37,175 nt of DNA from Clostridia bacterium (lineage in GTDB: Bacteria > Bacillota > Clostridia > Oscillospirales > Acutalibacteraceae), in NCBI GenBank assembly GCA_017409265.1, contig JAFQSY010000034.1, positions 1 through 37,175 of the forward strand, given 5' to 3'. The notes under the pieces were generated by a model. It searched no databases. It was not told the origin of the DNA and saw only the letters and a list, made by a program, of their open reading frames with translations. The position numbers were made by a program, and so were the translations under genes. This document shows, piece after piece, positions 15,159 through 23,508 of this stretch. Each line of letters opens with the position of its first letter. Position 1 is the stretch's first letter.

Positions 15159-17182
15159 CTCTTGCAAAAACAGCGGGCTTTTGCTTCGGTGTTGACAGAG
15201 CGGTTAACATGGCATATGACCTTGCAAAAAAAGAAATTCCATGTGCGACTCTCGGTCTGCTTATCCATAACACAAGAGTAACAACAGAGCTTGAAGAGAT
15301 GGGCGTACGCACCATCGACTGTGCAAGCGAAGTAAACAGCGGCGAAACCGTTATAATAAGAGCTCATGGAGTTGCAAAAGCTGTATATAATGAGCTTGAA
15401 GCAATGGGAGCCGATATATGCGATGCAACTTGCCCGTTTGTTAAGAAAATCCATAACATTGCTGACGAAAACTCGGCAGAGGATATTCCCGTTTTGATAG
15501 CCGGTGACCCTAATCATCCCGAGGTAATCGGAATCATGGGTTATTGCAAAGGTGACGTTTATGTTTTTAACAGCGCCGAAGAACTTGACAAGATTCTGTC
15601 TGAAAACCCGGATTTATGCGAAAAAAGAATAATGATCGTTTCGCAGACAACATTTTCGCAAAATGTATGGAATTTTTGTAAAGAAAAAATAAAAATATAC
15701 TGTACAAATCCGAAATTTTTTGATACAATATGCTTTGCGACCCGTAAAAGACAGGATGAAGCGGAGGAGCTTTCAAAGAAGAGCGACCTTATGATTATCA
15801 TAGGCGGGCGCCACAGTTCGAATACGGTGAAATTAAAAACCGTGTGCAGCGAAAACTGTGAAACATTCCTGGTGGAAAGAGCTGACGAGCTCAGGACCAT
15901 AGATTTTTCCAATCACGCCGAAATCGGCGTCACGGCAGGGGCTTCAACCCCTTCCGCAATAATTAAGGAGGTACTTTTAGAAATGTCCGAAATCGTAAAG
16001 GAAACCACAAATATGCAGGTAGAGGAGGTGCCTTCTGAAGCAGCGATCACAGATGAGATGAATTTCTCCGAAGCACTTGAAGCTTCCCTTAGCAGCATGA
16101 GCACAGACCAGAAAGTTAAGGGCGTTGTTATGGGTATTACACCCACAGAGATTCAGGTTGATATCGGCAGAAAGCATGCAGGCTTTGTTCCCATGGACGA
16201 ATACAGCGCTGATCCTACTGCTAATGCAGCAAAGGAGCTTAAAATCGGCGATGAAATCGATCTTATTATAATGAAGACAAATGATGCTGAAGGAACTGTT
16301 ATGCTCTCAAAGAAACGCTTCGATGCTCAGAAGTCCTGGGTTGACGTCATCGACGCAGCAGAAGACGGCAGAATCCTTGAAGGCACAGTTGCAGAAGTTG
16401 TTAAGGGCGGCATCCGCGTTGTTACAAATGGTGCACGCGTTTTCATTCCTGCATCACTTGCAACAGAGCGTCGCGACGAGAATCTTGAAGATCTTCTCAA
16501 GCAGACCGTTCAGTTCCGCGTTATTGAGGTAGACAAGCACCGCAGAAGAGCTGTCGGCTCAATCCGTGCTATCATCAAGGAGCAGAAGAAGGCAGCTGCA
16601 GAAGCATTCTGGGCACAGGCTGCAGAGGGTCAGCAGTATCACGGCGTTGTTAAGTCAATGACAAATTACGGCGCATTCGTTGATATCGGCGGTGTTGACG
16701 GTATGGTTCATATTTCCGAAATGTCATGGAAGCGCATCAAGAATCCTTCAGAGGTTCTTGAAATCGGTCAGGAAGTTGATGTTTACATCAAGTCGCTTGA
16801 TGCTGAAAACAAGAAGATTTCTCTCGGCTACAGAAGAGATGAAGATAATCCCTGGGAGATTCTCAAGAAGAACTATCCCGAAGGAGCAGTTGTTGAAGCT
16901 GAAATCGTCGGAATGACAACCTTCGGTGCTTTTGCAAGAGTTATTCCCGGCATTGACGGTCTTATCCATATTTCACAGATTGCTGACCGTCATATCAGCA
17001 AGCCTCAGGATGTACTTAAGGTTGGCGAAACCGTAACATGCAAGATTACTGCAATTGATTACGATAAGAAGCGCGTAAGCCTTTCGATCCGTGCTCTCAT
17101 TGAGCCCGCAGAGGAAGTAGCAGAGGAAGCTGTTGAAGAAGCAGCTGCTGAAGAAGCTCCCGCAGCAGAAGACGCAGAATAA
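15149..17182 (+). CDS. ispH: IspH (HMBPP reductase) - ribosomal protein S1 fusion ORF
   Basis: 677 residues from TTG 15149 (GGAG 8 bases upstream). The longer ATG at 15098 would add 17 residues overlapping plsC. Residues 1-278 are IspH, last enzyme of the MEP isoprenoid pathway, with [4Fe-4S] ligands C12, C95 and C195, and active-site H40, H73, H123 and E125. Residues 279-677 form ribosomal protein S1 with four S1 RNA-binding domains, beginning near DQKVKGVV, GRILEGTV, GQQYHGVV and GAVVEAEI, and an acidic tail. Such fusions are annotated in Clostridia. A strong SD and in-frame ATG at 15983 sit exactly at the junction. The S1 half also prefers CGC/CGT arginine codons over the AGA used in the IspH half, so separate S1 synthesis is plausible. 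Confidence 0.92.
   Translation: MRITLAKTAGFCFGVDRAVNMAYDLAKKEIPCATLGLLIHNTRVTTELEEMGVRTIDCASEVNSGETVIIRAHGVAKAVYNELEAMGADICDATCPFVKKIHNIADENSAEDIPVLIAGDPNHPEVIGIMGYCKGDVYVFNSAEELDKILSENPDLCEKRIMIVSQTTFSQNVWNFCKEKIKIYCTNPKFFDTICFATRKRQDEAEELSKKSDLMIIIGGRHSSNTVKLKTVCSENCETFLVERADELRTIDFSNHAEIGVTAGASTPSAIIKEVLLEMSEIVKETTNMQVEEVPSEAAITDEMNFSEALEASLSSMSTDQKVKGVVMGITPTEIQVDIGRKHAGFVPMDEYSADPTANAAKELKIGDEIDLIIMKTNDAEGTVMLSKKRFDAQKSWVDVIDAAEDGRILEGTVAEVVKGGIRVVTNGARVFIPASLATERRDENLEDLLKQTVQFRVIEVDKHRRRAVGSIRAIIKEQKKAAAEAFWAQAAEGQQYHGVVKSMTNYGAFVDIGGVDGMVHISEMSWKRIKNPSEVLEIGQEVDVYIKSLDAENKKISLGYRRDEDNPWEILKKNYPEGAVVEAEIVGMTTFGAFARVIPGIDGLIHISQIADRHISKPQDVLKVGETVTCKITAIDYDKKRVSLSIRALIEPAEEVAEEAVEEAAAEEAPAAEDAE
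15965..15985 (+). promoter_or_regulatory. rpsA: Internal ribosome binding site and ATG for the S1 part (rpsA)
   Basis: AAGGAGGT at 15965-15972 precedes an in-frame ATG at 15983, 11 bases after the GGAGG core. Translation from here would give a 399-residue S1 protein starting MSEIVKETTN, close to the length of stand-alone Firmicutes S1 proteins. The position coincides with the domain boundary. Confidence 0.6.
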
Positions 17183-17195
17183 TGGCTTTTATTGT

Positions 17196-17227
17196 CCGCC
17201 CGCAGGCTTTTTCCTGTGGGCGGCTTT
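17196..17227 (+). terminator. Intrinsic terminator after ispH-rpsA
   Basis: CCGCCCGCAGG and CCTGTGGGCGG form an 11-base stem (one G-U) around a T-rich loop, then CTTTTG. The T tract is short, so read-through into the transporter gene is possible; no separate promoter for that gene is visible. Confidence 0.8.
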
Positions 17228-17257
17228 TGCAATCATTAAGTTTTGGAGTGATAAATT

Positions 17258-18169
17258 ATAAAAAAAGGAAAAATTCTCGGACCTTTTTATTGTATACTCG
17301 CGGCAGTTGTATGGGGTCTTTCGTTTGTTGCACAGAGTGAAGGCGCAAGTATAGGAACATTCACTTTTAACGGAATCAGAACTCTTATCGGGGGCATAGT
17401 GTTGATTCCGCTCGTAGCTTTAAGTATTAAAAAAGAAAATTCGCATCTCCCTGCTGAAGAAAAGAAGAAATTTCCGATAAAGGATGTTATTATTGGCGGT
17501 GTTTGCTGCGGCATACCTCTTTTCATCGGTGGAAATCTTCAGCAGCATGCTTTCAATTATATTGAGGTCGGCAAGGTTGGATTTATAACAGCACTTTATA
17601 TGGTGCTTGTGCCCGTAATCGGAATTTTTCTTAAGCAAAAGGCGAAATTCAATATTTGGATTGGTGTTGGACTTGGTGTTGTTGGTCTGTATTTTTTAAG
17701 TATTCCAAAAGGTAATTTCGCAATCGGTAAGGGTGAGCTTATAACAGTTCTTTGCTCTTTTGCGTTTGCAGCGCATATACTTGTTATCGACCATTTTTGC
17801 AAAAAGGTCAATAATATTGCTCTTTCATGTGCGCAGTTTTTTGTTGCGGGCACGGTTTCTGTAATATGCATGTTTATATTTGAAGAGCCGAAGCTTGATG
17901 AAATTATAGGTGCGGCTGTGCCCATCCTTTATGCAGGTGTTATGAGCTGCGGTGTTGCATTTACTGCCCAGATTTTCGGTCAGAAATATACAGAACCGGC
18001 TGTCGCATCTCTTCTTCTCTGCCTTGAATCCGTTTTTGCGGTTCTTTTCGGCTGGCTTCTTCTGAAAGAACAGCTTTCATCAAGAGAGCTTTTCGGTTGT
18101 GCGGTAATGTTTATCGCAATTGTATTTACGCAGATGCCTTCGGAGAAATTTGTATTAAAGAGAAAATAA
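17258..18169 (+). CDS. EamA/DMT-family transporter with apparent ATA start codon
   Basis: 303 residues if translation starts at ATA 17258. Ten hydrophobic helices in two EamA repeats are present: ILAAVVWGLSFVAQ opens repeat one and GVMSCGVAFTAQIFGQKY with PAVASLLLCLESVFAVLFGWLLLKE is the hallmark of repeat two. Drug/metabolite exporters of this type move amino acids or metabolites; the substrate is unknown. The reading frame opens at 17255 after a TAA. GGAG (17245-17248) is 9 bases before ATA, and the coded start KKGKILGPFYC is typical after Met. The first ordinary start, GTG 17399, would delete the first helix. Either a rare ATA/ATT start is used, or a mutation or indel in the A7 run (17260-17266) has damaged the start. 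Confidence 0.82.
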   Translation: MKKGKILGPFYCILAAVVWGLSFVAQSEGASIGTFTFNGIRTLIGGIVLIPLVALSIKKENSHLPAEEKKKFPIKDVIIGGVCCGIPLFIGGNLQQHAFNYIEVGKVGFITALYMVLVPVIGIFLKQKAKFNIWIGVGLGVVGLYFLSIPKGNFAIGKGELITVLCSFAFAAHILVIDHFCKKVNNIALSCAQFFVAGTVSVICMFIFEEPKLDEIIGAAVPILYAGVMSCGVAFTAQIFGQKYTEPAVASLLLCLESVFAVLFGWLLLKEQLSSRELFGCAVMFIAIVFTQMPSEKFVLKRK

Positions 18170-18190
18170 AATCAAAGGGAAGTGAATTGA

Positions 18191-19948
18191 ATGCTCAACA
18201 AAATAATTTCGGTAATCATGTCATTTGCGATATCTTTAACGGGGATGGTTTATTCCTCGATTAACGATATGATTGATGCTGTCAGTGAATTTATTTTCGG
18301 CATTCCTTGTTCAATTGAAGCGATTAAGGATGATTTCTTCAGCGACATTGATGCTTCGGATATTGAAACAGTCGATGAGGATAAGGGATTTGTTAACGAC
18401 AAGATTGCCGTTTTTCTCAATCCCGATATATCTTTTTCGGAAAAGCTTTCGTTTTTTAACAGCATCGACGGAACACTCGTCGGCTGGAGTGCACCTGCCG
18501 ATTTGTATGTTCTTGATTATGATGAGATGACGTTTGAAAATGTTATGTCGGAATGTGAGCGCATTTATGAAAATGAAAACGTTGAGCTTGCAGTTCCCGT
18601 TACCGCTTTTAAATACAGCAGCAATAAAACTCCTGTGGATGATTTCGGATATCCCGATATCAGCGGAGAATGGGATGAGCTCAATCCCGAGGGTCGCAAT
18701 TGGTGGCTTGAGGCGATTGATGCAAGGCAGGCATGGGATTATGAGAAATATTTCAGTCGTATTGACATCGGCGTTGTTGATGCAGGCTTTGATGTTGACC
18801 ACAATGACCTTAACGGAAAAATTTATTTCCCCGATTCAAAGCAGGCAGGCAGAAACCGCCAGAATCCCCACGGCTGCCATGTTGCAGGTATAATTGGTGC
18901 AAACCATAACAGCAGCGGAATTGCCGGAATCTGCAATAATTCAAGGCTTATCTGCGTTGATTGGGAACCGGAGCTTTTGCAGCTGTGGATAAGCGATCTT
19001 GAAATTTATTTTGCGCTTTCAACCCTTGTTGAATCAGGCGCAAAAGTTATTAATTTTTCGCTTGGAACTTCAGGTACAAAACACGGTAATTCTTCAAATC
19101 TGTGGGAAAGACTTATAACTCCTGCCGCATATTCTTACACAATGAGCTCTCTCCTGGCTAAGGGCTATGATTTTGTTGCTGTTCAATCGGCAGGCAACGG
19201 CGATGCAGACGGAAATCCCATTGATGCCAAATATAACGGCAGTTTTACAACCATAAATAAAAACAATGTTTTTACGGGTTCCAACAATGTTTCGGCTGAT
19301 GACATTCTTAACAGAATAATTATTGTCGGTAGTGTTGACAATAATGGAGACGGAACATATACCCAATCATTTTTCTCCAATGTCGGTAGCACGATTTCTG
19401 TCAGTGCGCCCGGTGAAAGCATTTACAGTTGTTCAATAGACGGCGGATATGAATATCTTTCGGGAACATCAATGTCAGCACCGATTGTAACGGGAGTTGC
19501 ATCGCTTGTGTGGTCGGTAAATCCCTCATTTACAGGCGCCGATGTTAAAGATATCATCCACACCTCAACCGACTCTGTTGCGGAAATTTATACAAGATTG
19601 CCTTATGCATATGACGTTGAGCTTGAGGAATATCCCGTTGTCAACGCAAAGCTTGCGGTTGAAGAAGCTATAAGAAGAACAGATTCCTCGGTTGGTACAG
19701 TTAGCGGAAAGATAACGAAAAACGCTGCTGAGATAGTCTGTGACGGTGTATCGCATACTGTATTTTCAGACGGAACATTCTCTTTTGTCAGCTCTGCAGG
19801 TACCTCAACAGCACAGGTACTTGACAGCAGCGGAAATATTGTCGGAAGCTTCGCACTTTCAATTTCCGCAGGCGAAACTGTTGATATCGGTGAGATCATT
19901 TTTGAGCAAAGCATCCCTGCAACAAACAGTGATGCGGTAAAAGAATAA
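18191..19948 (+). CDS. S8 (subtilisin) family serine peptidase, secreted
   Basis: 585 residues. An N-terminal hydrophobic segment (about 4-22) looks like a signal peptide; residues about 65-140 may be an inhibitor-like prodomain (KIAVFLNPDISFSEKL...). The catalytic domain shows D197 (VVDAGFD), H227 (NPHGCHVAG), oxyanion N336 (SAGNGD) and nucleophile S427 (SGTSMSAP). The C-terminal 90 residues form a beta-rich domain resembling a carboxypeptidase-regulatory fold. No LPXTG anchor is seen. It degrades extracellular protein or peptide. It lies 21 bases after the transporter and 16 before the GH13 gene, so the three are probably co-transcribed. It may be an accessory gene, since S8 proteases are not usually linked to either neighbour. 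Confidence 0.9.
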   Translation: MLNKIISVIMSFAISLTGMVYSSINDMIDAVSEFIFGIPCSIEAIKDDFFSDIDASDIETVDEDKGFVNDKIAVFLNPDISFSEKLSFFNSIDGTLVGWSAPADLYVLDYDEMTFENVMSECERIYENENVELAVPVTAFKYSSNKTPVDDFGYPDISGEWDELNPEGRNWWLEAIDARQAWDYEKYFSRIDIGVVDAGFDVDHNDLNGKIYFPDSKQAGRNRQNPHGCHVAGIIGANHNSSGIAGICNNSRLICVDWEPELLQLWISDLEIYFALSTLVESGAKVINFSLGTSGTKHGNSSNLWERLITPAAYSYTMSSLLAKGYDFVAVQSAGNGDADGNPIDAKYNGSFTTINKNNVFTGSNNVSADDILNRIIIVGSVDNNGDGTYTQSFFSNVGSTISVSAPGESIYSCSIDGGYEYLSGTSMSAPIVTGVASLVWSVNPSFTGADVKDIIHTSTDSVAEIYTRLPYAYDVELEEYPVVNAKLAVEEAIRRTDSSVGTVSGKITKNAAEIVCDGVSHTVFSDGTFSFVSSAGTSTAQVLDSSGNIVGSFALSISAGETVDIGEIIFEQSIPATNSDAVKE

Positions 19949-19964
19949 GAAAGGATTGAGCTTT

Positions 19965-21647
19965 ATGGCTGAAATCAAAAAGAATTGGTATAAAGAAATG
20001 TCTGTTTATCAGATATGGCCGAGAAGCTTTAAAGATGGAAACGGCGACGGTATCGGCGATATCAAGGGTGTTATGGAAAAGCTTGATTACATAAAGAGTA
20101 TCGGTGTTGATGCTATCTGGTTTTCTCCGCTTTATAAGTCACCCCAACATGACTATGGTTATGATATTGCCGATTATAAATCAATAGCGCCCGAATACGG
20201 CACTCTTGAAGAGTTTAAAGAGCTTCTTGATGCTGCGCACAGTAAGGGCCTTAAAATCATCATGGACCTTGTTATTAACCATACATCCAACGAGCATGAA
20301 TGGTTTAAAGAAAGCCAGAAGGGTCACGACAATCCTTACCATGATTATTATTTCTGGCGAAAGGGTAAGAAAAGCGGTGGCAAAAAGCCCCCTAACAACT
20401 GGCTTTCAACCTTTGCAGGTCCGGGTTGGCATTATAATGAAAACCTTGATGAATGGTATCTTACTCTTTTTGCAAAGGAACAGCCCGACCTCAATATGGA
20501 TAACCCCAAGGTCCGTGAAGAAATAAAGGATATTATTCGATTCTGGCTTGATATGGGCGTTGACGGTTTCCGTGAGGATGTTATAACCTTTATTTCAAAG
20601 AAAGAGGGACTTCCCAACGGATTTCCGATTCCCGTTGCATGCGGTATGGAGCATTACAAATGCGGCCCACACCTTGATGAATATCTTAAGGAGTTCAGAG
20701 CAGTTACTGATAATTATGACTGCATGACAGTCGGCGAAGCTCCGATGATGACTCCTAAGCTTGCACTCCGTTTCATAAAAGAGGGTGCAGGTCAGACCCT
20801 TAACATGATGTTTAACTTCCAGCACATGGAGGCTGACTCTTTCATGGTCAGCTGGGTGCCGATGCCTTTCAGCCTTAAAAAGCTCAAGAATGCTTATAAC
20901 AGATGGCAGCATAAACTTTACGGTATTGCATGGAATGCAAACTATATCGAAAATCACGACCAGCCCAGAATTATCAGTCGTTACGGCAATGAAAAATACA
21001 GGGTTGAAAGCGGAAAAATGCTTGCAACAATGTATATCTGCCAAAGCGGTACACCTTTCATCTATCAGGGTCAGGAAATCGGTATGCTCAATATTAAGAT
21101 GAACAGCGTTGACGACTATACCGATACGCAAGTTAAGAGCACATATCAGCTTTTTAAAAAGCTTGGTTTCAGCGATAAGATGTTCCTTAAAATTGCAAAC
21201 CGTGCATCGAGAGATAATTCGAGAACTCCTGTTCAGTGGAGTGCAGAAAAGAATGCAGGTTTTACAACAGCCGATGAAGCATGGTTTAAGGTTAATCCCA
21301 ATTATACGGAGATTAACGTTGAGGCTGAAGAAAAGGATGAAAACTCAATTCTTAACTATTACAGAAAGCTTCTTAAATTTCGCAAGGAAAACGAAATCTG
21401 TATTTACGGTGATTTCAAGCTTCACTGTAAGAACAGCAGAAAGCTCTTTGTTTATGAGCGCAACTATGAGGGTAAGAGAATGCTTGTTATTAACTCATTT
21501 GTTGAGTCGCCCGTAAACTTTACAGCCCCTTCAGGCTTTGATTTGAGCAATGGCAAACTTGTTCTTTCAAACTATGGAGTTTCCGATAATACCCTCAATA
21601 CATTTATGACAAAGCCCTACGAAACAAGAGTTTACCTTTTTGAATAA
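19965..21647 (+). CDS. GH13 oligo-1,6-glucosidase / alpha-glucosidase (GH13_31-like)
   Basis: 560 residues, full length. The (beta/alpha)8 barrel has region I DLVINHTS, region II GFREDVITF with nucleophile D205, region III TVGEAP with E258, and region IV IENHD with D332. The start segment VYQIWPRSFKDGNGDGIGDIKG is typical. Val after the nucleophile Asp is the residue associated with alpha-1,6 specificity in oligo-1,6-glucosidases, whereas maltases usually have Ala or Thr. No signal peptide: it cleaves imported isomalto-oligosaccharides or related alpha-glucosides in the cytoplasm. ATG 19965 has AAAGGA 9 bases upstream; a TTG at 19956 lies next to the SD and is rejected. A terminator follows at 21658. 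Confidence 0.93.
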   Translation: MAEIKKNWYKEMSVYQIWPRSFKDGNGDGIGDIKGVMEKLDYIKSIGVDAIWFSPLYKSPQHDYGYDIADYKSIAPEYGTLEEFKELLDAAHSKGLKIIMDLVINHTSNEHEWFKESQKGHDNPYHDYYFWRKGKKSGGKKPPNNWLSTFAGPGWHYNENLDEWYLTLFAKEQPDLNMDNPKVREEIKDIIRFWLDMGVDGFREDVITFISKKEGLPNGFPIPVACGMEHYKCGPHLDEYLKEFRAVTDNYDCMTVGEAPMMTPKLALRFIKEGAGQTLNMMFNFQHMEADSFMVSWVPMPFSLKKLKNAYNRWQHKLYGIAWNANYIENHDQPRIISRYGNEKYRVESGKMLATMYICQSGTPFIYQGQEIGMLNIKMNSVDDYTDTQVKSTYQLFKKLGFSDKMFLKIANRASRDNSRTPVQWSAEKNAGFTTADEAWFKVNPNYTEINVEAEEKDENSILNYYRKLLKFRKENEICIYGDFKLHCKNSRKLFVYERNYEGKRMLVINSFVESPVNFTAPSGFDLSNGKLVLSNYGVSDNTLNTFMTKPYETRVYLFE

Positions 21648-21657
21648 GGCAAAAATA

Positions 21658-21690
21658 AAGCTCCCCGAAATTTAATTTCGGGGAGCTTTT
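21658..21690. terminator. Bidirectional terminator between GH13 and the foldase gene
   Basis: A 14-bp perfect stem AAGCTCCCCGAAAT / ATTTCGGGGAGCTT with a 3-base loop, A-rich on the left and T-rich on the right. Confidence 0.92.
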
Positions 21691-21701
21691 CAATGTTTAA
21701 A

Positions 21702-23378
21702 TTATGCGCCGTAAGCTGCTGAATATGCGTTATTCTTTCTGATCTTATCGCAGTAATCCTTTGCAGCGTGATTTGTCCAAGTGTCGTTAGCGGTAATCTT
21801 GTATTCGCCGTCTTCGGCAAGGAGTGTTTCCTGATATTCTGTGAATGATTCTGAACCCATTGTTGATTTTATGGTATTCTTCCAATCAAGGTCATCTGTG
21901 TTATCGCTTACGAAATACATGATATGATAGCCAAATTCTGTTTCGATGATACCGCTGTCGCCTGCTTTTCTTGAAGAATCGAAGCTCCAATCCTCGAATT
22001 CAGCAACGTAGCTGTCGCTGATTCTGATGCCTTCGTAAAGACCACCTGTTGATGCGGAGCCTTCATCTTCTGAATTTTCGGTAACCATTTTTTCAAATGA
22101 TTTCTCTGTCTTATCGCCTGCAAGCCATGCATCATAAAGAGCTTTTGCTTCTTTATGTGCTGCTTTCTTTTCTTCGTCTGTAACGTTATTTTCGTCGGCA
22201 GCGTCAAACTTGATGAGGCAGTGACGTACGTCAACGCTGTTCATTGCATAGATGGGATTAACCGTAACGATGATATAAACAGCCTTTTCACCGGTAATCA
22301 TTGTTTTATCTCCGGCTTTGCGTGCGGCATCAAATGCCCAGTCAGCGCCTTCTTCAGAGATAGCGGTAACAAGTGATTCATACTGTGCATTCTTTGTGAA
22401 GGTTGTGTAATCTGTATCAGAGGGCTTTTCAGCATCCTTGTTTTTGTATTCCTTAACGGCGGCAATGAGAGTTTCCTCATTTGTTACCTTATCAAAAACA
22501 GCCTTTGCTTCTGCGATAACCTTATCGTTTTCAGCCTTCTGTCTGTCCTTAAGCTGTGCTTCTGTTTCGCCTTCGTTTGCCTTAAGAGTTGTGAATGCGA
22601 ATGAATAATAACGAATGTCGGTATAGTCATAATCTTTTCTGTTAGCATCATATTCAGCCTTAACAGCTTCGTCTGTAACAGCGTCTGTGAGTTCGCTCTG
22701 CTTGTCTGAATAGTAATTCTCTGCAAGATATTCCATTGTAATCTGCTCGGTGAATGCCTTCTCGTTGAAGCCGGGGCCGAAGTTCTGTCTGAGGAATGCG
22801 TTGAGAGAATAGTTACTGCTTGCAGCCTGCTCTCTGTAGTTTTCAATAAGCTCGTCAATTTCAGCCTGGGTTTCCTCTGAAAGTTTATAATCATTCTTTA
22901 CAGCTTCGTTATAATATGCAGTTACAAACTGTGCGTAGTCAACAGCGTTATCCTTGATAACTTCGCTCCATGTTGTATCGTTGCCGTCAGCATCCTTTGT
23001 TGTCTGCTCGTCGGGGGGGAGTGTGGTATCAAAGCCGATATCATAGCCCATCTGTGAATAATAGTTTGACTGTGAAACCATCTGATTATATTGGCTGGAG
23101 TAGTAATAGTTAAACTTTGCGGCGGAGATTTTTTCATCGCCGATTGTTACTGCTGTTGCAAATTTCTCGATAACTCCGAGCTCGTCGATTGTTTTCCATG
23201 CGATGCCGCCTACGATAGCAACTGCAAGAACAATTGCGACAGCCTTTTTAGCTATTTTTGCAGCGGTTGATCTTTTTTCTATGCTCTTTGCGTTCTTTTT
23301 AGCTGCTTTAGCAATTCTTGCTTTTCGCTCCTCGCGATAAATTTCAGCCTTGCTCTTTGAGCTTTCATTTTTTGCCAT
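21702..23378 (-). CDS. Membrane-anchored PrsA/SurA-like peptidyl-prolyl isomerase (foldase)
   Basis: 558 residues. A strongly basic cytoplasmic N-terminus (1 to about 45, many Lys) is followed by one transmembrane helix (about 46-64), so the protein is anchored with its bulk outside. A SurA-N-like helical region (about 80-270) precedes a PPIC rotamase domain (about 386-500) with DVRHCLIKF, NSEDEGSASTGGLYEG and GDSGIIETEFGYHIMYF. Foldases of this class help exported proteins fold after Sec translocation; the nearby secreted proteins are candidate clients. SD AAGGA precedes ATG 23378. It has its own AT-rich leader with TATAAT on the minus strand near 23450. Confidence 0.87.
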   Translation of the reverse strand: MAKNESSKSKAEIYREERKARIAKAAKKNAKSIEKRSTAAKIAKKAVAIVLAVAIVGGIAWKTIDELGVIEKFATAVTIGDEKISAAKFNYYYSSQYNQMVSQSNYYSQMGYDIGFDTTLPPDEQTTKDADGNDTTWSEVIKDNAVDYAQFVTAYYNEAVKNDYKLSEETQAEIDELIENYREQAASSNYSLNAFLRQNFGPGFNEKAFTEQITMEYLAENYYSDKQSELTDAVTDEAVKAEYDANRKDYDYTDIRYYSFAFTTLKANEGETEAQLKDRQKAENDKVIAEAKAVFDKVTNEETLIAAVKEYKNKDAEKPSDTDYTTFTKNAQYESLVTAISEEGADWAFDAARKAGDKTMITGEKAVYIIVTVNPIYAMNSVDVRHCLIKFDAADENNVTDEEKKAAHKEAKALYDAWLAGDKTEKSFEKMVTENSEDEGSASTGGLYEGIRISDSYVAEFEDWSFDSSRKAGDSGIIETEFGYHIMYFVSDNTDDLDWKNTIKSTMGSESFTEYQETLLAEDGEYKITANDTWTNHAAKDYCDKIRKNNAYSAAYGA

Positions 23379-23508
23379 TACTGTTCATCCTTTTCTGTTA
23401 TGTTTTGAATGCTGACCGAACAAAATCAGCATAATGCATATATATTATACTATTTTAAAAGATTTTACAAGCTTTTTTGCAAAAATTTATTTTATATTTG
23501 TATTTTGT

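Noticed and set aside
20595-21131. Long minus-strand ORF inside the GH13 gene
   Set aside because: Antisense shadow of a gene with all catalytic motifs.
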